Assembly (NCBI GenBank): GCA_033816765.1
Contig: CM066292.1
Coordinates: forward strand, 4,216,001-4,280,000
DNA length: 64,000 nt
Source of the DNA: Nothopassalora personata
Taxonomy: Eukaryota; Ascomycota; Dothideomycetes; Mycosphaerellales; Mycosphaerellaceae
Direction: 5' to 3'
Part shown: positions 21,010 through 30,789 of the stretch, piece by piece
Layout: every line of letters begins with the position of its first letter
Numbering within the stretch: position 1 is the stretch's first letter
Translations under genes and position numbers: made by a program
Notes under the pieces: generated by a model
The model's input: the letters and a program-made list of their open reading frames with translations, nothing else
The model's database searches: none
Told to the model about the DNA's origin: nothing

Positions 21010-24000
21010 GGCTCCTAGCTATTATACTCCTCTAGCTAGCCCTTCTATCGTACTAGGTACTACACTTTACCCTTATACTTACGCTTTCCTAGTACTACCT
21101 CTACTTTATATTCCCCGTCCTTATTAGCGAGGGGCATAGTACCTCTATCCTTCTCGCTACCCGCGTACGGCTTAAGGAGGGATATATAAAATATATTATA
21201 GATTCTTAATTTACCTAGTAGTACTAGGTAGTACGCCTACGAACCGATAGCGTCGATAATACGGTACGGTCTAATAAACTTCGGACCTATCTTCTTCTTT
21301 AGTAATACTAACCTTATGTTCTTCGTAAATAATAAGACTATATTGCCTATGTAATAGCTCTTAGCCTTATAAGTCTTGTTATAGTAGCGAGCTTAGTCGG
21401 CTACTATAATTTCCTAGCGCTTCGTAAGCGTAGCGCGTATTTCTCGTATACGGTTAACTAAGTCTACTACTACTAGTACCTTCCCTTCCCGGATCTCGCC
21501 TTAAGATCCTATAGGTGTTAGGGTAATCTTAGGTCTCTAACTATACGCTATCTCGAATAGGCTTATACGTAGCGTAGGGTAGACGCTGTTATTACATGCG
21601 AATTTAGTAATAGCTAGCTACTTAGCCTACTCTGTCTAGTTCTCGCTATAGTAATAACGAAGGTACTATTCTAAGGTTTAGTTTACCCTCTTAGTCTAGC
21701 CGTTAGTCTAAGGGTGGAAAGCTATAGACAGCTTACGCTTTACCTACGCCTCGAAGTAGAAGTTACTCTAGAACTTACTCGTAAAGACTAACCCGCGGTC
21801 ACTTACTATGCCCGCTAGTACACTATAATGCCGCACGACTTCGTCTCGTAAGATCCTCGTAAGCTCCGCCGCTATATATGTCTTAGTCGTAGGAATGTAC
21901 AAGTTCATTTAAGAGTAGCGGTCGACGATTACTAGGATCGTATTATACACGTATTCTCCTCGCTTACTTAGCGGTAGGTCCGTAATGAAATCTATAGTAA
22001 TTTCCTACTATAGACCGTCTAGCCTAGGTAGTAGCTATAGCTCGCCGTAGGGTCGATAGCGCCTCGCCTTCGAGGTCTAACAAGCCCTACAGTTTCTAAC
22101 ATACTCCCTTACTTCCTTACTAAGTGATTCCTACTAGTAATGACGTCGCAGTAGCTCTTTAGTCTTTGCCTTACTAAAGTGCCCTACTAGTAGGTCGTTA
22201 TAATATATATAGAGTAACTATACTCTTACTACGTAATCTTCGGGTACGATAATCGCGTTTCCGCGATAGACTAACCTATCTTTTATATACTAATCCTTAG
22301 CGTCCCCTTCGCTAGGCGCCTATAATAAGTATACGACGTACCTATCGTCTCTCCCCTATACGACTTTTATTAGTAGTATAAGTAGTTTACCTAGGCCGCC
22401 TTATATTATTATAGTATATACTCTTACTAGTAGCGATCGGGTCCCCTACGGCTCGTAGGCTCCTACTACCGTTATTACCGCCTTATCCTATATCTTCTCG
22501 TAGGTAGCAGTTACGTGCCTTACTATAGGCTCGTCCTCTCTTAATAGGGATTCCTTCTAGAAAGATAGCTTACTTTATAGCGTAGGAAGCAAGTTCGACG
22601 TCTACTACGCTACGTATACGTAGTTACTACGTCGCAATAGTATATTAGCTAGGTTACTCTTCCCCGGCCTATACTCTACTACGAAATTAAAAGATTATAG
22701 GAACGTCGCCTATCGAGCTTACCTCCTATTTAGCTACTTTACTATTATAAAACCCTATAGGTTAATATAGTCGACTAGTACCTAAACTATATACGACGCG
22801 CCTTTAAGGTACGGTCGCTAATACTTAAATACCTCTACTACTACTAGTAGCTCCTAGTTATAGGTCTTATAATTATACTTAGTAGGTACTATCTTACGAG
22901 AATAGAAGGTAATAGAGTGCTACTTAGTACTAAATAGCTAAGAGATAATGCCTATAATCGCAAATCCTAAGGTATCCGTTTTAATCCTTATATAAAACGA
23001 AGGATTGAAGTACCTTAGGATAGGTACTCCGAGGAACCTAGATTCTAGCCGTTAGAACGCTTACTCCTCGTAAGCGGACTATATAAGAGTCCCTTACTTC
23101 TTACTATTCTTATATCCCTTTAGGAGGTCTACTAATAGCTTCGCGATCCTCGAGTACCCTTCGATAAAATGCTTATAGAAGTTATAGAATCCTAGGAAGG
23201 ATTAAACCTTATAAAAACTCGTAGGCGTAGGCTATTCCTCGATTACGGCTACCCTACTCCTATCTATCGATACGCCTACGACGCTTATAATAAACCCTAG
23301 GAACTCGGTACTCTCCTAGAAGAAGCTATACTTCTTTAGGTTTATAAATAGGGCGGACTTCCGTAGCCTCTCTAGTACTACGCGTACGGCTCGTACGTAC
23401 TCCTTACGCGTTACGCTATAGATAAGAATATTATCTAGGTAGACTACGTAGATATTATCTACTAATCTAGTAAGGGCCTTATTAATATACCCTTAAAAGG
23501 TAGCTAGTACGTTAGTTAACCTAAAAGGCATTACTAAGTACTCGTAGTAACCGTATTACGTACGAAACGTAGTCTTCTACTCGTCTCCTCGCTTAATAGG
23601 AATACGGTAGTAGGTATCCTATAGGTCAATTATAGTAAAGAGTCTCGTACCCTATAGCATATCTAGTATCTTACTAATTAGGGGTAGTAGGTATCGGTTC
23701 TTTACTATAATCTTATTTAGGCCTCTATAATCTATATAGAGCCTAAGAGTGTCGTTCTTCTTTAGTATAAATAGGATAGGCGTACCCGCCTTATATACGG
23801 ATCGCCTAATCTACCCCTTCTCTATTGCTTACGTAAGGTACTCCTTTAAGGCCTCTAGCTTAGTTAGGGACTAGTAGTATAGCGGCTTCAAAGGGGGTTT
23901 CTTTCCTTCTACGAGATTAATCATATACTTAACCCCGTCGGGCATCTTACGCTTTACCTCCTTATTAGGTACGTATATATCCCGGAAGTCTATAAATTCT

Positions 24001-24400
24001 TTAGGCTACGAGGGACCCTCTCCTTCGGATAGTACTATAGTAATAACCCGAACACTTACCGTATAAACCTACTTTAAGCTCTTAAGATCCTTAAGGAACT
24101 TATATACGTTACGCTACTAAATCGTAGGCGTCTCGGTACCGTAGTACTACTAGTTATCCTTATCGGCCTTTATAATCCGATTACGATACTGCTAGGGCCT
24201 ACCTAAGATAACTAACGGCCTACCTATAGGCGCTATATAGTAGATAGCGTCGCTTACGCGCTCTACTCCTATATCGTTAGTGAGTCGTACGCGAACCGTA
24301 TAGGCGCCGTAGTAATACCCTTAGTCCTACGTACATAACTCTAGATTTAGAAGCTTTATACTACTAATAGGCTATATCTAGTATTAGAGTATATACTCGT
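21010..24400 (-). pseudogene. Pol of D: RT, RNase H, integrase, chromodomain
   Basis: RT at about 23.3-23.96 kb with [20 protein letters not shown] and an active site YLDNILIYS (YLDD changed to YLDN) at about 23.42-23.45 kb. RNase H ends with FVVEYRPGKSN near 22.7 kb. Integrase spans about 21.4-22.5 kb. The chromodomain at about 21.01-21.12 kb reads YKVEVVLGKRKYKGKV then YLVR and a stop. Non-functional. Confidence 0.85.
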
Positions 24401-25700
24401 ACGATACTAAGCTTAAATCCGTACCGTTATCTAGGAGAAACGTAGCCTCGCGAAAGCCTTTACGCATCTTAATAGCGCCTCGTAAGTAATAAGCTAGACT
24501 TGTATTAACTTATCTTAAGGGGTCCATATAGGAACTTAGACTTAGGAGCGACCCTTACCTAGTCCTCTACCTTTCTCCTATTTACCCTTCTTAGTTAAAG
24601 CCTCTATAGTTTCTAGCCTACGAACCGCTTACGCATTACGGTCCTTCTATAGGTATCTACTTCGGTACTCCGTCTTATAGTAACCCTTCTTACCGTAGCT
24701 ATAGTATTCTACCTTCGACTTCTAGCTAGTCGCTAACGAGCTACCGGCGTCTCGCTACTAACTCGTAGCCGAGGTGCCCGGTACTTAACTTAACTTCTAT
24801 TACTTTAGGCAATTAGCCCGCTTATATACGTCCTTAGCTTTACGCTTACGACGCCTATACTATCCGCGGTCGTACCCTCCGCTACTACCTTAGCGCTTAG
24901 TACTTTCGATACGCGAGGCTAGGACTACTAGCTCTTCTCTAGTCGTAGGGATATTATAGTAGCTAACGATAGCGGACCGTAAGCGAGGCGTAAGCTTTAC
25001 TAGTAGGTACCGTATACGTTATGCTTCCGAGTAGTTACCTAACTAGTCCTCTATAATATCTAGCTTAGTCGCGAACTATCGTACTATCTAGCTATCCTTC
25101 CACTTCGTAACCTCGTACTCTAATATAACGTTAAGCACGTAATTTATAGGATCGCCGTATACGTCTCGGTAGAACTCCTTAAAGTCCTAGTATATACCCT
25201 ACGAGATTAAAGACGCTATAGTTAGTATACTATCGCTTACTTACCTCTCCGCTAAGGTATATAACCCTATATAGGACCTTTAATTCGTCCGTCGTATATA
25301 TAGTACCTAAGAGGGCGAAGATAAGTAAGAGCTCCCTAAGGAATACCCTTACCTTCCTTATCGAATTTCCTCTAAAAGGCGTCGGCTCTTTTGGACACGG
25401 TCGAGTCGTATACGCTATAGCCGCGCCTCGTACTAGAATATTATCGTTAGTAGCTATAGAGATAGAGGTAGGGGTTATAGTAGGGAGGTAATCTTCTCTC
25501 CTCCCTCCTATCTACTCCGGAGGCGGTACGCTTATAGCGCGTAAGATCTCTAGCCGCTCGATCTCCCGCTATATCTCTTACTCTTTAATCTTAGCCCGTA
25601 AGGCCTCTCTTCTCGTAACTAAGGCTCTACGACGCGCCTACTACTATACTCTAGGGCTTAGGGGGGGCGTAGGCGACTCGACGTCGCGCGCGTCGCGATC
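24401..25700 (-). pseudogene. Gag of D
   Basis: Minus-strand frame with a zinc-knuckle relic near 24.69-24.72 kb (YYSYGKKGYYKTE), matching CX2CX4HX4C after Cys-to-Tyr and His-to-Tyr RIP changes. The N-terminal part, towards 25.7 kb, has long charged helical stretches. Confidence 0.65.
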
Positions 25701-25734
25701 GGGCTCTATAGCGTATATAGATTATAATAAGGGG

Positions 25735-25743
25735 AAGCTTTAG
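25735..25743 (-). promoter_or_regulatory. Putative self-primer binding site of D
   Basis: On the minus strand CTAAAGCTT lies 3 nt inside the 5' LTR. The LTR minus strand contains its complement AAGCTTTAG (plus-strand 19125-19133 and 25820-25828), a perfect 9-nt match that fits Tf1-like self-priming. Confidence 0.5.
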
Positions 25744-25746
25744 AAC

Positions 25747-25945
25747 TATTAGGACCGCGAGGGTTATAAGGGGATGTCGTAATATATAGCACGCCTACGA
25801 TCTTCTAATCGTAGATAAACTAAAGCTTACCTTCTTCTATAAACGCTATACGCGTCTCTTAATGTACGTATACACGTTACGTACGGCTTACTAAGCCGGG
25901 TATAGCCGCATTACATGTAAGGGTTAGCTATAGGCTACCCTTATA
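25747..25945 (-). repeat. 5' LTR of D
   Basis: 199 bp, TATTAGGACCGCGAGG to TACCCTTATA, followed by the target duplication ATTAT and the continuing C1 frame. Confidence 0.92.
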
Positions 25946-27953
25946 ATTATAGATGTTATAGGTCTATTCCGCTATAGTTATTCTTTAGTAGTAATAGGAT
26001 ACTAGGTATCTCTACCTAGTTTATATCTATATTAAATACGCGCCTATTACCTATGTTAGACGCGTTAGTCTTAATATAGACTTCCTTACTACTATTAAAT
26101 AGTTAAAGCGTAAGGGCTAATATATATTAATCTTTAACTTATTTAAACATATTAGAGTATTTCTTTTCCTATTTCTAGTTAACGTCTATTCTTATAAGTA
26201 TTATTATTAGTACTACTATCTTTAAATAGTCTTTAATTAATTTCCGGTTATAGTTAGCTAGTCTAAGGAATAATTTTACGTCCTTAACTATCTTTAGTTC
26301 TAGCTATTCTCTAATTAACTATGTCTTTATAGGGTTAATTATTATCCCTATTATACTAATAATAAACCCTAAGAATTTAACTTCTTTCTAATAGAATTTA
26401 TATTTCTTAGGTGCCGTCTTAAATCCTAAACGCGTAAGTTATTTATATACGTCCTAGACTTATCTTATATAATTCTAAGTGGATTCTTTTATATCCACTA
26501 ATATATTGTCTATATATATAATAACATATACGTTAAGTAGGTCCTTAAGTGTTTTATAAATAAGGCCCTAGTAGGATACGGGTATATTAGTTAATCCTAG
26601 TAGTATAACTAAGAGTTTATATAGTCTATATTTTATCCTAAAGACGGTTTTATATTCTTCTCCTTCTACTACTCGTATATTATAGAAAGTATCTCGTAGG
26701 TTAATCTTTATATAGTAGTCTAATTAGGTCAATCTATCTTATACTTCTTTAATATTAGGTAGCGGATATCTATTCTTAATTGTAATCTCGTTTAACTCCT
26801 AGGGTTTCTCGTAGTTACTAAGGCTAATACCCTACTCCTAATTTTAAGGAGTAGTAAACCTAATAGGTGTCTTAGTAATAGAATTACTAATAAAGACTTC
26901 TATAACTATTTTAAGACTTAGACGTAATCTTATAGTCGACTCTTTATACTATTATATTAAACTATCGTAGTTAGTTCTCGTAACTATAGTATCCTACCTA
27001 CCTATATAGGGGGTCTAGGATAGGTATATTACTTCTATTACTAACTCTCTCCGCTACTTCTCGAGTATAGTTGGTACTACCCGGTAATCTAACGCTACTC
27101 TCGAGTTTACTAGTTCTTCACTATATTATATTAAATTCTTACGGCGTACTATATTCTTACTGTAGTAATCCCTCGCTATATAGCCTTCCTTACTATAGGT
27201 ATAGTAGGTAATACTTCCTTTTAAACTCCTAGGCCTAAACTTGTCCCTATTCCTAATCTTACGACCTTTCTCTATAATATTAAGCTCTATTAGCTATAGT
27301 CTATAGTGTAGCGTATACTTCCTAGGCTTATTATTATTATAAATGTTATTAAAGCCTTAGTGTCAATTATTGTAGCTTAGTATAAATCCGGCCTTTTCGA
27401 ATACCTTAGAGTTATATTGTCGTTCTATAGCTCTCTTATAGAGCTTATTATTAAGATTAATCGTAACTTTAACTAAAGATCCTAAGTTATTAATTCTTTA
27501 ACTATCCCTTATTAACTTATCCTTAACTTACTCCTTTAGTCCTCTTTAGTATATAACTTAAAGTACTTCGTTATTATAATTAGTAAGCTAAGCGTACTCC
27601 TAAAATTTAGTAGCGTAGTTAGTAGTAGATATTTTCTAGGTTAGGTATTAGATAACGTATATAGTAGTAGTCTTATTCGAGATACTAAAGACACTATTTA
27701 TCGTATTCTTAAGGTAACCGTAAGACGTAAAGATTCCGTTTATGTTATCGTTACCGTTACTATTTAAATAGGTCCTAAGGAGTAGTTTAACCTAATACTA
27801 TACTCGTCCTCGAAGGAAGGTAGTAGTAAAGATAGACTTCAGGTTATTAGCTATTAGATTAAACATAAAGTATATATCTAGCTAAGTAGCCTAAGTATTA
27901 AACTTGTCTCGGTTACTATAGTAGAAATCTAGCTTACTAATTCTAAGGGTAGC
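25946..27953 (-). pseudogene. C1 remnant: RNase H, RT part and gag
   Basis: Aligns with C2 at 32397-33578 and then, after a junction near 26795, with C2 at about 35187-36362. About 1.6 kb holding the RT N-terminal part, protease and linker is therefore deleted. The RT active-site region lies near 26500. It ends at 27953, about 130 bp short of the primer site, directly against the LTR of G. Confidence 0.75.
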
Positions 27954-28420
27954 TGTTAGGTTTAGTATAACCTAATAATATCATAAGTTAAGAAGATAAG
28001 CTTAATCGGTTTTGTTCTCGGGCCGATAAGAAGTCGAGGGATAGTAATAAAGTAGTAGTTGTCTTAGTCTTATAAAGACTTAAGAAATAGTATAGTAGAG
28101 GTTAGGTTACGGTATATTCTAAACAGTAATATTAAATAGTAAGTTAAACGCTTCGAAGCTATAAGGGTTCTTAGCGTTCCTAAATATAAAGGAGACATTA
28201 CTATATCTTAGCTCTATAGTTAGCTATTCGACTAGTTAACCGGTCGTCTAGTCGTCTAGTCGCCTAGCTTTACGTGTTCGACTATATAGGTTCGCTATAG
28301 TTACGTACGTAACCTAATCGCGTTAGAGGTCGGAACGATTAGGTCTCGTTCTCCGGTTTCTATATTCCCTAGTACGTATCCCTCGAGACTCTCTCTTTCT
28401 CGTTCTTTAAAACCGTAATA
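27954..28420 (-). repeat. 3' LTR of G
   Basis: Starts TGTTAGGTTTAG and ends AAAACCGTAATA. The left half is shared with other T1 LTRs. The right half (U3) is distinct but keeps the CGACTAGA-type tandem motif near 28240-28270. Confidence 0.85.
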
Positions 28421-28467
28421 CTATCCCCCTCTTAGCTAAGCTCGTCCCGAGTCTTAATCTTCTCGGT

Positions 28468-28908
28468 ATGTCCGTCTCTTATCGTGCTATAAGTAGGGAG
28501 CCGCTAACCCGTTAAGAGCGTCGAGAGCGTTAAGCGCTAGGTATCGAGTCCGAAGGTTGCGAAATACCGTCTCTATATACTAGTTGTTAGAAGGCGCGGG
28601 TTTCTAAGGGAAAAAGTCGTCCGCGATATATAGTAGACGTTCGATTTAGCTATTACTCGGAGTACGTTCGGAAGGGCGTAAAGTATAACGTAACTATTAC
28701 TTAGACCGGATAGGAGAGACTTTGTAATTATCGTTAGAAACTTAAGCGGGAGCTTAACGATGCCGAAGAGAAGGTAACGGAGGCGATGTTAAAAAGGTTT
28801 ATTGTCTACGTAAACAATTGCGCTTTACCGAGGAGCGCGAGGAGAAGGCGATTACGAAGGATTTTAAGGACTTACGGAAACTTCTAGCCGAGGGCGTAGA
28901 AGTGTTAT
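28468..28908 (+). pseudogene. Antisense 3' ORF of G (truncated)
   Basis: Opens with an intact ATG (MSVSYRAISREPLTR), then aligns with A and F: a stop-interrupted ERRER-ALGIESEG segment, YYSEYVRKGVKYNVTIT and KLKRELNDAEEKVTEAMLK. After a frameshift it reads CLRKQLRFTEEREEKAITKD. It is cut at the C2 LTR. RIP stops are present. This copy supports the start assigned in A and F. Confidence 0.75.
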
Positions 28909-29314
28909 TATTAGGTTTAGTATAACCTAATGATATCACAGCTTAAGAAGACAAGCTTAATCGGGTTTATTCTCGGGCCGATAGGAAGTTGAGGAAGAGT
29001 AATAAAGCAGTAGTTGTCTTAGTCTTATAAAGACTTAAGAAACCATGTAGTAGAGGTTAGGTTTCGGTGTATTTGAAACGGTAATATTAAATAGTAAGTT
29101 AAACGTATCGAAACTATAAGGGATTCTTAGCGTTCCTAAATATAAAGGAGATTCGTAGATCTTAGTAATTAGTCTAATTATTCTAAGCATAAGTAGTCTA
29201 ATTAGTCTAAGCATAAGCAGTCTAATCGCCCCAAGTCTAAGCGCTTAGGTAGGATAAGTTACGTGCTCGTTTCGTTATTATAATTCTAGGGTTTATAGGA
29301 ATTATTCCGTAACA
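28909..29314 (-). repeat. 3' LTR of C2
   Basis: 406 bp, TATTAGGTTTAG to CCGTAACA, paired with 36497-36900. The U3 contains scattered AGTCTAAGC-type units. Confidence 0.88.
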
Positions 29315-29511
29315 CTATCCTCTTTTTAGCCTAGCTTCGTCCTAAAGCTTTATAAGCCATTATTATTTCTTATAGTAATAGTTAACTATGTCTTCTTCCT
29401 CCTATAAACGCCGTTAACGACTTACTCTAGATACTAAAATCTCTAGTATTAAAATAGCTCTATATACAAATTGTTAGAAGTCTCGATCCTCGGGCGCGGT
29501 AGTAAAGTATA
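29315..29511 (+). pseudogene. Duplicated start of the C2 antisense ORF
   Basis: Left copy of a tandem duplication. It holds the polypurine complement and the first 41 codons of the antisense frame (ATG at 29388), exactly 663 bp from the second copy. It breaks off at 29511 into un-RIPed filler. Confidence 0.8.
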
Positions 29512-29717
29512 TGTCACGATCCAAGCGTGCACCGGCGCTGCAGCCCAATCAAACCTGAGGCAGCAGCCGCCAAGAATCAGGTGACATTGATTAGTCACCT
29601 GCAGCCTTTTCACAAGCAGCCCCTTCAATTCTAGCTTAGACACATGCAATCTACTATCTGCTTTTGAAACACCTTTATGAGCCCATTTCATGACTTCCAA
29701 CCACTTGTAACGTGATA
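29512..29717. other. Un-RIPed 206-bp filler insertion
   Basis: Base context changes abruptly: CA and TG are normal here (for example CCTGCAGCC and CACATGC), while both sides are RIPed. It begins TGTCACGATCC and ends CGTGATA, faintly like LTR ends, but the flanks (GTATA and GGTTA) show no target duplication. It lies exactly at the joint of a tandem duplication. The reading frame across it is accidental. Confidence 0.7.
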
Positions 29718-29977
29718 GGTTAGGTTATAGTATATTCTAAATAGTAATATTGAATAGTAAGTTAAACGCATCGAAACTATAAGGGATTCTTAGCGTTCCT
29801 AAATATAAAGAAGATTCGTAGATCTCGGTAATTAGTCTAATTATTCTAAGCATAAGTAGTCTAATTAGTCTAAGTATAAGCAGTCTAATCGCCCTAAGTC
29901 TAAGCGCTTAGGTAGGATAAGTTACGTGCTCGTCTTATTATTATAATTCTAGGGTCTAGAAGAATTATTCCGTAATA
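29718..29977 (-). repeat. Partial duplicate of the C2 3' LTR
   Basis: Corresponds to 29055-29314 of the LTR at a constant offset of 663 bp, and continues into the second copy of the antisense ORF start. The two copies differ mainly at C/T and G/A positions. Confidence 0.85.
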
Positions 29978-30050
29978 CTATCCCCTTTTTAGCCTAGCTT
30001 CGTCCCGAAGCTTTATAAGCCGTTATTATTTCTTAGAGTAATAGTTAACT

Positions 30051-30590
30051 ATGTCTTCTTCCTCCTATAAACGCCGTTAACGACTCGCTCTAGATACTAA
30101 AATCTCTAGTATTAAAATAGCTCTATATACGAATTATTAGAAGTCTCGATCCTCGGGCGCGGTAGTAAAGTATATCGTAGGTTCTCGGTCTAGGAAGTGT
30201 TCGGCCTATATTCGAAAAGGCTATAAGGATTACGACGTATATATTTCTCGTCCGGAGTAGGAATGTCTTCGCAATTCGCGCGATAAGCTTAAGCTAGAGC
30301 TTAAGAGGATTAAAGAGGAGGAGGTACGGCTAAAGATACGTAAGATCCGTCTTTAGAAATAGCTACGCTTAGCTAAGCGTCGTACTAACGACGCCGTCGC
30401 TAAGGAGTTAGAGGAGCTCGAGGAGGAAGAGGCGCGCGAGGAGCTAGCGTCTCTTAAGTAGGCGTCGGGGGTAGAGGTGTCGCCTCCGCTAGTTTCTTTC
30501 TCGGATATCCTAGAGATGCCCGTAAACGACTAGGCGGCGCTCTCTAGGGCGGAGCCCTAGGGCGAGTCCCTAGGGGTAGAAACTTATTAG
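30051..30590 (+). pseudogene. Antisense 3' ORF of C2 (full length)
   Basis: A 180-codon frame from ATG (30051) with no frameshift, broken only by TAG/TAA codons. It sits about 73 bp inside the duplicated 3' LTR and is antisense to gag-pol. It aligns with the F and G frames at KYIVGSRSRKCSAYIRKGYK and RNSRDKLKLELKRIKEEE, followed by LRLAKRRTNDAVAKELEELE. The acidic/basic heptad-like pattern suggests a long coiled coil. The N-terminus is basic, and no signal peptide or membrane segment is seen. No known family is recognised. It is followed at 30630 by the tRNA-like unit on the same strand. Confidence 0.82.
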
Positions 30591-30629
30591 GGTATTTATT
30601 TATAAGTTATGTCCCTATCTCTATGGATC

Positions 30630-30703
30630 GGCTAGGTAGCTTAGTAGTAGAGCGTAAGCTATCTAAACTCTTAAGGTCGTAGGTTCGATTCCTACCCTAG
30701 TCG
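30630..30703 (+). tRNA. tRNA-like sequence, 74 nt
   Basis: Folds by eye as a tRNA: acceptor stem GGCTAGG/CCTAGTC (one G-U pair), D arm GCTT-AGTAGTA-GAGC, T arm GTAGG-TTCGATT-CCTAC. The A-box (TAGCTTAGTAGTAGAGCG) and B-box (GGTTCGATTCC) are present. The anticodon arm is 19 nt with a weak stem and over-long loop, so no anticodon can be called. No T-run follows. It lies antisense to pol between the antisense ORF and the chromodomain, as in F and C1. It could be a captured tRNA or SINE head carried by the family. Confidence 0.6.
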
Positions 30704-30789
30704 CTCGTCGGCCGAGAGATCTATTATCGTAGGTCGTATCGGCGGACCTATTTTTAGTATTATCGGATCTTTTACTAATAGTTTCGTAG

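Larger units (their letters stand above)
19052..25945 (-). mobile_element. T3 chromovirus D, complete, nested in C1
   Basis: A 6894-bp minus-strand Ty3/Gypsy element with 199-bp LTRs and target duplication ATTAT (19047-19051 and 25946-25950). Order on the minus strand: 5' LTR (right), primer site, gag with CCHC relic, RT, RNase H, integrase, chromodomain, 1.75-kb 3' region with an antisense ORF, polypurine tract, 3' LTR (left). Heavily RIPed. Confidence 0.93.
2043..27953 (-). mobile_element. T1 chromovirus copy C1, nested and truncated
   Basis: Minus-strand Ty3/Gypsy chromovirus broken into three pieces: 2043-4045, 18269-19051 and 25946-27953. The gaps are the insertions of copy A (with B inside) and element D. 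Aligned by eye with copy C2, it keeps the 3' LTR, antisense frame, tRNA-like sequence, chromodomain, integrase, RNase H, part of the reverse transcriptase and part of gag. A deletion near 26795 removes about 1.6 kb covering the start of RT, the protease and the linker. The 5' end of gag, the primer site and the 5' LTR are missing at 27953, where the LTR of G begins. Confidence 0.8.
27954..28908 (-). mobile_element. T1 chromovirus fragment G (3' end)
   Basis: Minus-oriented 3' end of a T1 copy: 3' LTR 27954-28420 (467 bp), a short polypurine complement (CTATCCCCCTCTT), then an antisense frame cut at 28908 by the LTR of C2. Its U3 differs from those of A, C and F. No target duplication is visible on either side, so its joins with C1 and C2 may reflect recombination. 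Confidence 0.75.

Noticed and set aside
29449..29700. 83-codon minus-strand open frame
   Set aside because: It spans the junction of RIPed element DNA and the un-RIPed filler. It is open only because the filler lacks RIP stops, and nothing in it looks like a protein domain.
30630..30703. Functional host tRNA gene
   Set aside because: It recurs at the same place in three retroelement copies, the anticodon arm is abnormal and no T-run terminator follows, so it is annotated as tRNA-like.
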